Below are positions 53,197 to 63,660 of a DNA stretch of 64,000 nucleotides, in pieces. Every line of letters begins with the position of its first letter. The stretch's first letter is position 1. Position numbers and translations under genes: made by a program. The stretch lies in the NCBI GenBank assembly GCA_028673005.1, contig CM054113.1, positions 173,707,956-173,771,955 of the forward strand, given 5' to 3'. Origin of the DNA: Tanypteryx hageni. Lineage: Eukaryota; Arthropoda; Insecta; Odonata; Petaluridae. Below the pieces are notes generated by a model that saw only the letters and a list, made by a program, of their open reading frames with translations, ran no database searches and was not told the DNA's origin.

Positions 53197-53940
53197 CTAA
53201 TACGATATCTGACTGATTACGATATGATTATTATGAGAGAACGTGGAATCAGGGGAGGTTTGGCTCAATGTGTTAAAAGATATTCGAAAGCAAACAATAA
53301 GTACATGAATGAACATAATCCTAGAGAAGAAAGTTCATATATAGCATATATAGACGCAAATAACTTGTATGGGTATAGTATGTGTAAAAAAATGCCTTAT
53401 TCAGGATTTAGATGGGTTGATCCAAAAGATATATGAGACATTGAAGAGATTGATGATGAAGGCGCCGTAGGATATTTGTTAGATGTAGATTTGGAATACC
53501 CAAGTTACCTTCACGATCAACATAACGAATTTCCCTTCTACCTGAAAATGATAAACCGCCCGGTTCAGATCAGAAAAAACTTCTAACAACATTACTCAAT
53601 AAGAAACGCTATGTAATTCACATTTCTCTGTTGAAACAAGCATTACAGCTAGGGTTAAAATTAAAAAAAATATTAATAGAATAATAGAATTTCAACAATC
53701 TAATTGGCTTGAGTCATATATAATAAATAATACTGAGAAGCGGAAATTGGCTACTAACGATTTCGAAAAGGAATTCTTTAAATTAATGAACAATTCAGTT
53801 TTTTTTGGGAAATCTATGGAGAACGTACGTAAAAGAATAAATATTGAATTCATCTGTGACACGAAAAGATTGCAAAAAGTAGTAGCAAGATTTCTACATA
53901 TTATTGTTTCTATTGTAAAGTTGAACTATTTAGTATAAGA
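53197..53940 (+). pseudogene. Protein-primed DNA polymerase B, fragment (copy 1)
   Basis: The + strand reads LTDYDMIIMRERGIRGGLAQ, YIAYIDANNLYGYSMCKKMP (motif A region), GYLLDVDLEYPSYLHDQHN in a shifted frame, and FKLMNNSVFFGKSMENVRKR (motif B region). It covers the palm-to-fingers part only; the exonuclease and the motif C end are absent. Stops and shifts show decay. The wording differs enough from copy 2 (RGGISQCMKRYSEANNKY) to be a separate lineage rather than a fresh duplicate. Confidence 0.85.
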
Positions 53941-54057
53941 CTTGTGAGATTATGTAATTGATATATAGGAATGGGGGAATGCAATTGTATGAGTATTGAA
54001 ATTGATATTTTTTTTCAGATACTACGTATATCAATTTAACCTCCTTTTTCCTAACCT
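53941..54057. other. Spacer between the two polymerase copies
   Basis: T-rich, with TTTTTTTTCAG near 54010-54020. I see no terminal repeat that would mark an element boundary. Confidence 0.3.
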
Positions 54058-54069
54058 GTATATATAAAT
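54058..54069 (+). promoter_or_regulatory. TATA box upstream of polymerase B
   Basis: GTATATATAAAT lies about 45 nt before the ATG at 54113, a spacing that would give a very short 5' leader. Confidence 0.5.
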
Positions 54070-54112
54070 TATTCCTTTTTTATTTCTTTCATTGTTTTTT
54101 AAACGGTTGGGG

Positions 54113-57100
54113 ATGGAAACACTTTGTGAGGTGTGTTTCGCATATTTTAACCCACGTTATCGCATAGCCCATGAAATGAGCGACGTTCATATGCGACACG
54201 TGATACAGAGAGGTGGAAACCGAGTTGTAGAAATAGAATCGGTAGTGAGGAATCGTCTAAAGACATTTTGGGTGAGTGGAGATGGAGTGAATAAAGACAT
54301 TATCACGTTTTTAGACGGTATTAGGGAAATTTTGATAGGTAAAATTAGCGAACAGTTGGCAAAAACGGCTCTGAAAATTAATATAATTTTAAAAGCTACG
54401 TTTAAAAAGGAGAACGAATCCAGTGAGAGAGTGTTCAAAACGAAAAATGTTCGAGTCCTTCAGGCTAATGATATTGATGAAATTTTGAATAAACTTTTTG
54501 GAAAAATTTTGAAGGAAAAGTCTGAGCAGCAGGGAAAAGGTTCCAGTTGGTCGTTATCCGAGATTCTTGGGTTGGAATTGAGGATCAATAAATATAGACC
54601 TTTGAGAGGGTCCTCTTTTATTGATTTGCCACCAAAAATAAAAAAACACACTTTCGGTAATAAATATCAATAATAGCGATTCCTTTTGTTTTAAGTATGC
54701 GATTTGGGCAAAAAAATGTTCAGAAAAATCCTCAACGCGTGTCCAAATACAACAACGAGAAATTTCGAAAAGGGTATGATTGGGATTGCATTGAGTACCC
54801 AGTAGAGCTCTCAAAAATTCCAAAATTTGAAAAAACCAACAATATTTCGGTTAATGTTTTTGGTATTGATGAAAAAAATAACGTGTACCCTATCAAAGTT
54901 GTGGAAGAGGAACTCGATGACCACCGGGACCTTTTACTTTTAACAGAAGGCTCCAAGAGCCATTATTGTTATATAAGAAATTTTGAAAGATTAGTTCACT
55001 GCCAGATGACTAAAAATTATTATAAAATTTACATGTGCAAAAGATGTTTCACTCATTATCACGATGAAGAAAAGCTCGTGAAACATAAACGGGACTGCAA
55101 CACTAATGCTCCCTCAAAAATCCTGCTCCCCACAGATGAAGACAAGTGGTTAAAATTAAAAAATTTCGGGCACACCATGCGTGCCCCTTTCGTGGTGTAC
55201 GCCGATTTCGAATGCATCCTACCAAAATTTGTCAGTTGCAGTAGCCCTCTTGATCATTCCTATTCGATATCACCCAAAAACATGAGGTCATGTCTTTTTG
55301 TTTTGTTTTGGTATCCTCCACGGGAGAGATTTTTGATCCCGTTCTCTATCGTGGTGCGGATGCCGCCGAGGTATTTGTTAAGAATTTAAGAGAGGTCTCA
55401 GAGCTCATATGCAGAGTACAAAAACGTGACCCCTATGGATGTGATGACCCCGGAGGAACAGGAGGCATTCAAAACTGTGACTGTTTGTCACATTTGTGGG
55501 GTGGAATTAGGTGATGATCGCGTGAGAGATCACTGTCATCTAACGGGTATGTATCGAGGACCTGCTCATTCAAATTGCAATTTAAATTTCAAAATGCCAA
55601 ATTTTCTCCCCGTTTTCATCCACAACCTATCCGGTTACGACTCCCACCTGATCATTCCTCATTTAGGTTAAGACGAAAAGGCAATGCAATGCATCCCCAA
55701 TTCGGAGGAAAAATATATTTCCTTTTCAAAGAAGGTGAGTCAAAACTTTTCCATCAGGTTCCTCGATACATTTCGTTTCATGGCTTCTCCCCTCTCAAAA
55801 TTAGTTGAAAATCTCCCCCAAGATAAGTTCGTGCAAACTGCAAAGATTTTTGGAGAAAAACTGGACTTGGTCACTCGTAAAGGTGTTTTCCCGTATGAAT
55901 ACGTAGACTGCTGGGGCAAATTGAACGATGTGTGCTTACCACCCAAAGAGGAATTTTATAGTCAGTTGACTCAGGAACACATAAAAGACGAGGACTATGA
56001 CTATGCAAAGAAAATTTGGAACGATTTTAATTGCTCGACTTTAGGTGAATATAGCGACCTTTACCTGAAGACTGACGTTTTGTTGTTAGCTGATGTTTTT
56101 GAAAATTTTAGGGAAGTATGTTTGAAAACGTACAAATTAGACCCAACATGGTACTTCACCGCACCAGGTCTTGCTTTCGACGCCATGTTGAAATACACTA
56201 AAATTAACCTTGAACTGATAAATGACTATGACATGATTTTGATGGTAGAGAAGGGTATTCGTGGTGGAATCAGTCAGTGCATGAAAAGGTATTCTGAGGC
56301 CAATAACAAGTATCTAGATAATTTTAATCCAGAGATTGAATCTCGATATATTGCTTATTTAGATGCTAACAATCTCTACGGCTGGGCAATGAGTAATTAC
56401 CTGCCCCATAGTGGGTTTCGTTGGCTTGATCGGGGGGGAAATTCAAAATTTTAACGTAACTTCTATTTCAGATGACCATTCGAAAGGTTACATTTTAGAA
56501 GTCGATTTAGAATATCCGAGTGATCTCCACCACGAACACAACGATCTACCGTTATGTCCTGAAAATAAAATTCCTCCAGGTGGTAAGCATACCAAACTGT
56601 TGACGACTCTAGACGATAAAACAAAGTATGTTATTCACTACGTTAACCTAAAACAGGCTCTTTCTCTTGGATTAAGACTCAAGACAATTCACCGAGTCAT
56701 TGAATTTAACCAATCTCCGTGGTTGAAATCATATATCGATTTAAACACTGAACGTAGGAAAATTGCAGAAAATGATTTTGAAAGGATTTTTACAAATTAA
56801 TGAATAATTCCGTTTTTGGTAAAACTATGGAGAACGTTCGGAAGAGGATAAATTCGGAATTGGTTTTCAATGAAAAACGATTGGATAAGCTAATATCCAA
56901 ATCAACATTCCTCGACCGAACGATCATTAATGAAAATTTAGTCATCGTTCACTTGAGAAAATCTAAAATTAAAATGGATAAACCTATTTATATAGGATTA
57001 TCCGTTTTAGAATTAAGTAAAACATTGATGTATGACTTTCACTATCGGAGAATGAAGCCCAAATTCCGTGACAGGTTAAACCTATGTTACATGGACACTG

Positions 57101-57609
57101 ACAGCTTCATTTATGAAGTAAGGACTGATGACTTTTACAAAGATATGTTGACTGACTTGGACTTTTACGACACATCCAACTTTCCAAAGGACCATCTTTG
57201 CTTCTCTAATAAAAATAAAAAGATGATTGGAAAATTTAAAGACGAGTGTAACGGAAAGATAATGACTCATTTTGTAGGACTGCGGAGCAAATTGTATGCA
57301 TTTAAAGTTAGAGATTCGAAGGAAAAGAAAAAAGCAAAAGGAATAACCAAAGCAGTTATCAAAAAAGGTTTAAAGTTTGAGGACTATGTAAATTGTTTAA
57401 GGGATAATTCTGTTGTATTTCGCAAAATGAATGTGATTAAAAGTAAAAAGCATGAACTTTATTCGATGGAAATGAATAAAGTTGCCTTGAGTGCTTCTGA
57501 TGACAAACGTTATCTTTGTGACCACGGGGTCAACACCTTGTCTTGGGGAAACAGTAAAATTTCAAATTTAAAGAGAAACTGGGAAGAAGCCTTTGAAGGT
57601 GATATTTGA
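54113..57609 (+). pseudogene. Protein-primed family-B DNA polymerase, nearly full length, frameshifted (copy 2)
   Basis: PolB of this type replicates linear genomes of Polinton/Maverick, adintovirus-like and bidnavirus-like elements. In order along about 1150 codons: an N-terminal domain (FLDGIREILIGKI, INKYRPLRGSSFIDLP); SHYCYIRNFERLV with a C2H2-like finger (MCKRCFTHYHDEEKLVKHKR); exonuclease I VVYADFECILP; a C-x2-C...H-C-H finger (CHICGVELGDDRVRDHCHL); exonuclease II HNLSGYDSHL; exonuclease III YSDLYLKTDVLLLADVFENF; motif A YLDANNLYGWAMS; motif B MNNSVFGKTMENVRKR; motif C CYMDTDSFIYEV; and a C-terminal LSWGNSKISNLKRNWEE. All catalytic motifs are recognisable, but I count about seven frame breaks (near 54655, 54705, 55280, 55410, 55675, 56435 at a run of seven G, and 56797), so it is inactive. 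No integrase, ATPase, protease or capsid gene is seen nearby. Confidence 0.9.
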
Positions 57610-57997
57610 ATAGGTTATCCACCTCTCATTAACGAAATCATCTCTTTCCTCCAACCGTTTTCCTACACCGAAAATCCATTTCGACTCTGACCTTTTTGGA
57701 GAGCTTTGCTGTCTTTACACACTCTGCAAATCAATCGCGAAAATCTTAACCTATTTCATTTCCCCAATTCACCCATCCCCACCTCAACGACTGTCAAGTT
57801 CATCAAATTTTGGAAAGCGAGACAAAGAATTTACAAAACTGCTGCTCGAAGATAAATCAACTCCACCGCATAATGCAATCTAGGACAAGCAACCAATCGC
57901 CGAGGATTTAAGACTTCTAAGGCTCCCCCTTTCACTTTCACACCTTTCCCCTTCACTCCTACTACCCCTCCATCAGTTATAGTAGGTTATATTGAAA
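57610..57997. other. Spacer downstream of polymerase B
   Basis: Pyrimidine-rich (many CTCC and TTTCC words), with no gene recognised. Its composition differs from the AT-rich surroundings and resembles element non-coding DNA. Confidence 0.4.
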
Positions 57998-58030
57998 TAT
58001 ATAAACTCCACACAGTCTTTCGCTATAAAG
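57998..58030 (+). promoter_or_regulatory. Two TATA-like boxes before the small reading frame
   Basis: TATATAAA at 57998-58005 and CTATAAAG at 58023-58030 precede the proline-rich frame. Either could place a start site between about 58030 and 58060. Confidence 0.45.
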
Positions 58031-58617
58031 AGTTCGAGCAGTTCAGGAGTTCTACCGAAACGGAGGAGAAGTGTTCCAAGACCGAAGTTATCCAATCTGC
58101 AATCATCACCACCACCGCCATCCAGTCTGCAAGCAGATCCCGCATCACCCCCCCCCCCCCCAAAGTCATCGCGGAAGAAGAATATTTGTGAAATCAATCA
58201 ACTCTTATTGGAAACTGTGTACTATCTGAATAATAAGAAAGTGAAAAGTGTTAGTGTTAGGTTTAATCATTGTGAAACTTTTGAATTGTGTGCGCAATTT
58301 ACTCAAATCGGTAAAGGGGCAGTCATTCTGAGTAATGATCAATGGCTTAATTTATTCGAACGAAAAAGATATAATTTCTATACAATACTTTCACGCTTAT
58401 ATTATCCTCAAACCGTACAGATTTTTACGTGATAATAACGTTAAGACTCATTCAATTATTGGATGATGGTTTCAGAAAAGAACTTATCGAAGCAAAGAAA
58501 GACGATTTGGTGAAAAGTGGACTGGTGAAGTCGTTATTAAAAGAGGCTATAACCAATGAAGCGACATGGAGGTTGTTTAATAATAAATATAGAATGAGTA
58601 TGGAGCAATGTTTGTAA
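58031..58617 (+). pseudogene. Proline-rich small protein next to polymerase B, function unknown
   Basis: An open frame to 58432 reads a basic segment (PKRRRSVPRPKL), a Pro/Ser-rich linker with a run of 14 C (58148-58161) at its Pro codons, then a globular-looking part with INQLLLETVYYL, VRFNHCETFELCAQFTQIGK and ILSNDQWLNLF. A second frame (58429-58617) continues with DDGFRKELIEAKKDD and a basic helix-rich end, so one ancestral protein of about 190 residues may have been split by a frameshift. No in-frame ATG is present upstream, so it is either spliced from an unseen exon or dead. The same strand and closeness to PolB suggest it is a gene of the same element. I do not recognise the family. 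Confidence 0.45.
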
Positions 58618-59049
58618 AAAAACTAACTTTGCATATATTTTTTTGTTAAATAAATTGATTTTTTTTACTTTTTCTCGTGTGTTATTTACTTGATAAAACC
58701 TGCCCCGACCGTAGGTTTTTAAAACAACCAGAGGCCAATATCCTATCCTACCCAGGTATTAAACATGACTTTCTCTATCGAGACGCTCGAGCAAAACCGA
58801 CGTTTGACTGCGAGACCGTAGATCTTATTTTTTTTACTACCAGAGGTTAGTGACATAAACTCATCCACCACTCGGGTGCAATAGCTGGACTGAAAACCTG
58901 TTTTTCATCTACCCCCGAAGTGTTTTCATTCATAAACTCCTTAGTGACCTAAATAGATGAGACTCGGCAGAGGACGGTCGCGTGCATAAAGTGAGTTTTT
59001 CGAAGAAAGACGCATCCAGATATTCCACGCATCAGATCGCTCTCCAAAG
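58618..59049 (+). other. Spacer with possible leader exon
   Basis: AAATAAATT near 58648 may be the polyadenylation signal of the preceding gene. Around 58965-59049 a stretch with GTGCATAAAG (TATA-like, about 58982-58991) leads to a splice donor GGTAATT (GT at 59050-59051), so it may contain the promoter and first exon of the next small gene. Confidence 0.4.
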
Positions 59050-59130
59050 GTAATTTAATTTATATTTAATAATTATTAATATATTATCAATCTAAGCAAT
59101 CATTGATTTGAAAATAATTAATTTTCAGTT

Positions 59131-59437
59131 ATGGACTTAAAACAACTCGCAATCATACATAAAGTTGGGTCGGCTATTCAGACTTATCATGAACGTGGTT
59201 GAAAGACGAAGAAATTGGAGGATCTGAAATTGATAACTTTTGATTATATTGAATTGTATCATCCACGTGACATCCATCAGCAAAACCGCCACATTTCCCG
59301 AATTACAAGAATTAGAAGATTGGCGTCAGAGGGAACGATATCAGCCATACCTGGAACACTACAATAAAGGAGAAATTCATATCGATGGACCACCTCCTTT
59401 GAAAAAAAAGATTGTTATTTGCGTTGTGTGTATTTAT
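59131..59437 (+). pseudogene. Small spliced gene downstream of polymerase B, decayed
   Basis: An ATG at 59131 follows a TTTTCAG acceptor (ending 59128), paired with a donor at 59050, giving a 79-nt intron in the leader. The frame starts MDLKQLAIIHKVGSAIQTYH, meets a stop at about codon 24, and continues KKLEDLKLITFDYIELYHP. After a frameshift it reads LQELEDWRQRERYQPYLEHY and NKGEIHIDGPPPLKKK. The RERY-PYL-HY-KGEIH--GPPP stretch looks like a conserved small protein, but I cannot name its family. Same strand and spacing suggest it belongs to the PolB element. Confidence 0.4.
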
Positions 59438-59469
59438 AAAGTAATAATGATTGTATTTTATTGGAAATA

Positions 59470-61040
59470 AAAACTTGATCAATATTTCGCTTCATTTTAA
59501 CGCACTCAAATCTGCCACCATCCAATATACCAATCCAGAAAGTTTAATTCGATTCGAATCCGCCGCCATCCAAGTATTAACCTAAAATTGCACATTACGA
59601 TCGTCTTTTGTTATGACGTCATTAGGTTTATCTTTTGTTTAGCTTTATAATATCACATTAAAAAATGGCAGACTGTGCTGAAACACACATTTGCACTACT
59701 ACTGACAAGCTTAAGTGATATCGGGCATCGAGCACGATAGCATGAAATAATCTCCGAGGAAGCGTATTCCGAAAATATTTTTACCGCGCATACCATCAGG
59801 CTTTTAGATTTTTTCTGATACGAAGACTAGAAGATTAGTGTCGAAACTTGAAGTGGCGAAAGTACTTGATATTTTGAAACGGATGTTGCCTCATTGATAA
59901 ACATCGAATAATATCTGGTATCTTATCTATCTACATTATATTATCACTGTTTTTTTCTAAAAAATCGAAAAAATCGCTTATGCATTCGGTTTGTCTGCGC
60001 ATCTGTCTTTCTGGTCGGGCAATATATACGGTATTCTGCAACTTGGAGTAGCCAAAGTTTCGGAATAAATTGACCAATATAATAGTAAGACTTGATATAA
60101 ATCTGGTGTTTATAAGACCAGTTTCTGGGAAGTAACAAAAAAACTGCTTAAGAGTACATACTGTCTCAAATGTCACATCCGCTATTCTTTACTTCGGTGG
60201 AAATATAGCAGTCGGTGAAAAAAAGTGCATTATTTAATTTGCTCCGCAATTCTTCCCTCACTTGTTTTCGTAGTGTCCGTTATTAGTAAACATGAATAAA
60301 TCGTGCAGGAGCTCAGGGTGTTTACTAAATAGGACTAACTTTGGTACCATTTTGCTCGTCTTTTCGAGATAAAGGTAACGGAGGCATTCTTTTGCGAGAA
60401 AAACATTCTCGAGACTTTCTTGAATTTTTACCTCCGAAACCATACGCCGTAAGTATGTGCGCTCCCGGACCTTTTTGTGGCAAATGACGTCTTCTACCCG
60501 AATAATTTTTTAAATTCAATTGAAAAACCTTCCTTACAACCGTTGTAAACAAAATACGTTATGCTATGTTTAATTTTCACCAACCAACAGTCGCCACTAA
60601 TATTATGTACTTGAAATTGAATACTGAAATTGATATTAATGTTTGTGTTGTTTAGTTATTTAGTTTATGTTCGTAGTTTTGCGATTAAATGTTTAATAAA
60701 TGTTCGTTTTTTTGTTCCTTACAATCAGAATTATTACTTTTAGATGAGGTTAATTGCTTTTAGTCATTTTGGTTCGCAAAAGATAAGTTTTACTTACCTT
60801 TGTTAATTTGTTCAATTTATTTATTAAATTTAATAAGTTTAACACTCATTTGCCTTAGAAGATATATAAAAAGTATGTACTTCAGCACAAAATTATTAAA
60901 AATCGATTATTATAAATTTATAGGCATTTTATCAAGAATAGTTTGAGATTAATGCGAAATTAAGTGCTCTAACAAAGTAATGTTTGTTTGTTTGTGCGTA
61001 TTTTTGGCTAATCAACCTCTTCGATTATTATAGCCGTAAT
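59470..61040. other. Unassigned region
   Basis: No gene recognised over about 1.6 kb. Near 59505-59580 the words CTGCCACCATCCAATATACC and CCGCCGCCATCCAAGTATTA form an imperfect direct repeat, followed by TGACGTCA-like TATGACGTCATTAGG at 59612. Overlapping minus-strand open frames at 59931-60176 and 60325-60552 show no domain. Confidence 0.4.
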
Positions 61041-61044
61041 TATG

Positions 61045-61125
61045 ACCGGGCAATAGAGTACAGTCAAGATATCTGCGTATGTTCCGTAGACTGGCAGAAG
61101 GCCTTTGATAGAGTGAGTGACACAG
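61045..61125 (+). pseudogene. LINE reverse transcriptase motif A fragment
   Basis: One frame reads IEYSQDICVCSVDWQKAFDRV, the motif A region of RTE-like/craniofacial-type LINE reverse transcriptases (YVCFVDWQKAFDRVNW). Fewer than 30 codons are recognisable and both sides are unrelated AT-rich sequence. Confidence 0.65.
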
Positions 61126-61269
61126 GTTCAGAAAATTATTAAAAAGAAAATATGCATCAGGATTTTTGAATAATTATATACATAATATCCTTATTCTGTC
61201 CTTAAGTTCGTTGATCCGTCCGTCCGCCGAACGCTCTATAGAAATCCCCGTAAGAGAACACAAAAATAC

Positions 61270-61590
61270 CTTTTTTCACTTGCAGGCTTTATTATTTTGC
61301 AAAATTAAATTAGAAGTAATTAACCTACGATTAGACGGGGACCATTTTAAAGAAAAATAAACAAATTCTTATTCTTATTATCGATTTCTGTCTTCGGTTC
61401 AAAATCGCTCAAGTTATACGTTTAAATCACATTTATTGGAAAATTTTAAGCTTTTTAAAGATATGTTGTCTTGCCGACCGTGTCATTGTTAAACCTCGAG
61501 ATTGTATTGTCATCCTTATACTATATGCGTAAGAAAAGTATGCTTTGAATGCTTTAGTACGAGAGAGATAAGGCGCCCAAATTATTTATA
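61270..61590. repeat. Dispersed repeat family A, copy 4
   Basis: Contains AGTAATTAACCTACGATTAG, ACCATTTTAAAGAAAAATAA, CGTTTAAATCACATTTATTG and AGTATGCTTTGAATGCTTTA, then GTACGAGAGAGATA, in the same order as the copy at 40950-41300. Confidence 0.6.
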
Positions 61591-62224
61591 ATTAAAATCG
61601 TGGAACAAACCCGTGAATTTATTTCGTTCGTTAGTTATTCTTTCGGTAACCTTAGCAGCGGGATAACCAGTCCAAACGGATTTAACAGCTGCTTGAAACC
61701 CACAGAACATCCAAGATCCGGACATTATTTAATAACTGGAGATAGCAGGAAGCTATTGTGTTCAATTCGTTAGAATTTTTTAGATTGTTTGTAAACGGCA
61801 TATATTGTATCAACGCCACTTTTAAAATGATCAATTGCGTTCATGTCTTCAATATGTACTATCATGAACAGCCAATTCTAACCGGTGATTCATATAATGC
61901 CAGATTATCCCTGACTGATTAAGTTTATCTTGCACTTGCGCCGTTTTTTGTTAAAAATATTATTGCACAAAAATAAATTGTAGCTTATTCTTGGCGATTT
62001 TGAGAAAATTTTGATTTACTCAAAAATGGTTCTAAGGAAATAGGTCAAATTTTTGCGTTAAAAACAAGTTTATACACCGATTCGACGCGTATTTAAAAAT
62101 CGACGGCAAGAAAATGAAATTTCGTCCTTTAAGGCGTTCGTTGTTTTTACGACGATTTTAAGTAAGTAATTGTAATATGCAAATGATTAACGTGATACAC
62201 TCATCTCCATATTAATCATATGGA
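61591..62224. other. Unassigned AT-rich spacer
   Basis: No gene or repeat end recognised. Confidence 0.35.
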
Positions 62225-62385
62225 GAAAATAAACGCTCCTCTAATCAAACCCATGACTTCAATGTAAACAGTATGCAGCTTAATATTTGAATGCAGTGTT
62301 GCCATGTAATTCCTAAAAGTTTGATAGAAAAAGAATGGAAAATTTTGAGTTATAAGTTTCTTTCTTATTCTCGCAGTTGATCGAT
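62225..62385. repeat. Dispersed repeat family B, copy 2 (without MITE)
   Basis: Matches the sequence on both sides of the MITE at 39902-40242 (ATGACTTCAATGTAAAC in place of ATGAGTACAATGTAGAC, then AAAGTTTGATAGAAAAAG and TTTTGAGTTATAAG). It therefore acts as an empty-site relative. Confidence 0.6.
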
Positions 62386-62422
62386 CTGCTATCTCACAGC
62401 GTGACCGGATTTCGTAGCCTTA

Positions 62423-63143
62423 TGCCTGGTTTCCATTAATACAAATTTCGGAAGCCAACATGTTGGCGAAATTTTAATACAAGTGGAAACAATCGGTAAA
62501 ATCTCAACTTCTTTTGGACAACATGTTGGATGTTGGCTCCGAAAACTCGCTGAATTTGTTGTGTTGGATTTTATTTGTTAAGTGGAAACAATCGCCCAAC
62601 ATGTTGGCAGAATTTGAGCATGCGCGAGCTCAAGGTCATTCTATTCAATTGTCAACACACGCTTATTGTTTACTGCTCGCTGCTGTCGGTCTGCAGTTGT
62701 TCGGCAAACTAATTGTAAGTGACCACGTGTACGTATCTGTACTTATGGAGTGGACAAAAGCAAATACAATTATACAAATACAATAATACAATTGAACATA
62801 AACAAGCAAATAATAGAATTGATGCGCCAAGCTAAATCGGGTCAAAGCTTAACTGAGATATTAATTAAGTAAAACAAGAAATTGCCTCCTTAAGATCACA
62901 GTACTTTCGGGAGCTAACAAAAGCGAAGAAAATCAAGAGCAGTGGATCTTCAGCAGGCGATGTTTACAAGCCTTCCTGTTATGGTTTCCAAATACTTGCT
63001 TTTTTGTCACTTCGTCCATCGTCAAGAATTCGATCGTCACTAAACCAAAATGAAAGTTTCAGTGGAAACACACTTCAGTTTAAGCCAGCATGTCGGCCCC
63101 ACAACATGTTTGCGACCTTTTTTTTATTAAAGGAAACGTAGCT
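62423..63143. mobile_element. PIF/Harbinger-like MITE with TTA duplication
   Basis: The left end TGCCTGGTTTCCATTAATAC and the inverted right end AGCTACGTTTCCTTTAATAA form imperfect terminal repeats. TTA flanks both sides (62420-62422 and 63144-63146), the 3-bp duplication of PIF/Harbinger. Inside, the palindrome CAACATGTTG occurs at 62456, 62519 and 62597, with a partial copy near 63102. The word AGTGGAAACA recurs three times. No transposase frame is seen. Confidence 0.6.
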
Positions 63144-63460
63144 TTAGAAAAATTAATGGGTTGAAAAATTAATGAGTTGTTTTCGGTCACGAATTCTCTG
63201 CTGAAGAATCCATATAACTATTTTCGCTCAAAATAATCAATCAAGTTGCATAGTCGGAGGAAGCAAAGTGCCTCGAACTTGTCCTTGGCGCTCGTCTGCG
63301 CGAGATGCAGCGTTGCAACTTCGCGATCACGTACTCTTGTCGTGGTTCTATTGGCCAGCGGAGCGGGGGTAAAAATTGTATTTTTAATTTATTTTCTTGA
63401 TAAACATTTTCTTTTTTTTAATCTTCTTTTAATTTTATTAAATTATTTTTATAATATTAT
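63144..63460. other. Spacer with GC-rich patch
   Basis: A GC-rich patch (about 63255-63370, with CTTGGCGCTCGTCTGCGCG and CTATTGGCCAGCGGAGCGGG, which includes an inverted CCAAT, ATTGG) may be a promoter, but no gene follows within the window. The rest is AT-rich. Confidence 0.35.
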
Positions 63461-63660
63461 TTCAGACTAATCGTATTAGTATACATAAATTTAACATTCT
63501 GTATTAACAAAAAAACGCCATTTATTGTCTGCTTCAGTAGCTCTTTTCATTTTTTAAAATTTTATTTCAGACTAATCATACTAGTATAGATAAAATCAAA
63601 CATCCTTATTAACCGTTAAAAAATCCGCCATTTATTGTCTACTTCGGCAGCTTTTTCCTC
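63461..63660. repeat. 105-bp tandem duplication
   Basis: A unit starting TTCAGACTAATCGTATTAG at 63461 recurs at 63566 (TTCAGACTAATCATACTAG). Each unit contains CGCCATTTATTGTCTGCTTC or its close variant CCGCCATTTATTGTCTAC. The two copies differ at several positions, so the duplication is not recent. Confidence 0.85.

Noticed and set aside
53197..57609. Simple tandem duplication of one polymerase gene
   Set aside because: The two copies differ throughout the shared motifs (for example MRERGIRGGLAQCVKR versus MVEKGIRGGISQCMKR), so they are separate lineages or separate insertions.
62514..62786. 90-codon open frame inside the Harbinger-like MITE
   Set aside because: Built from the repeated palindromes and terminal words of the MITE; not a transposase.
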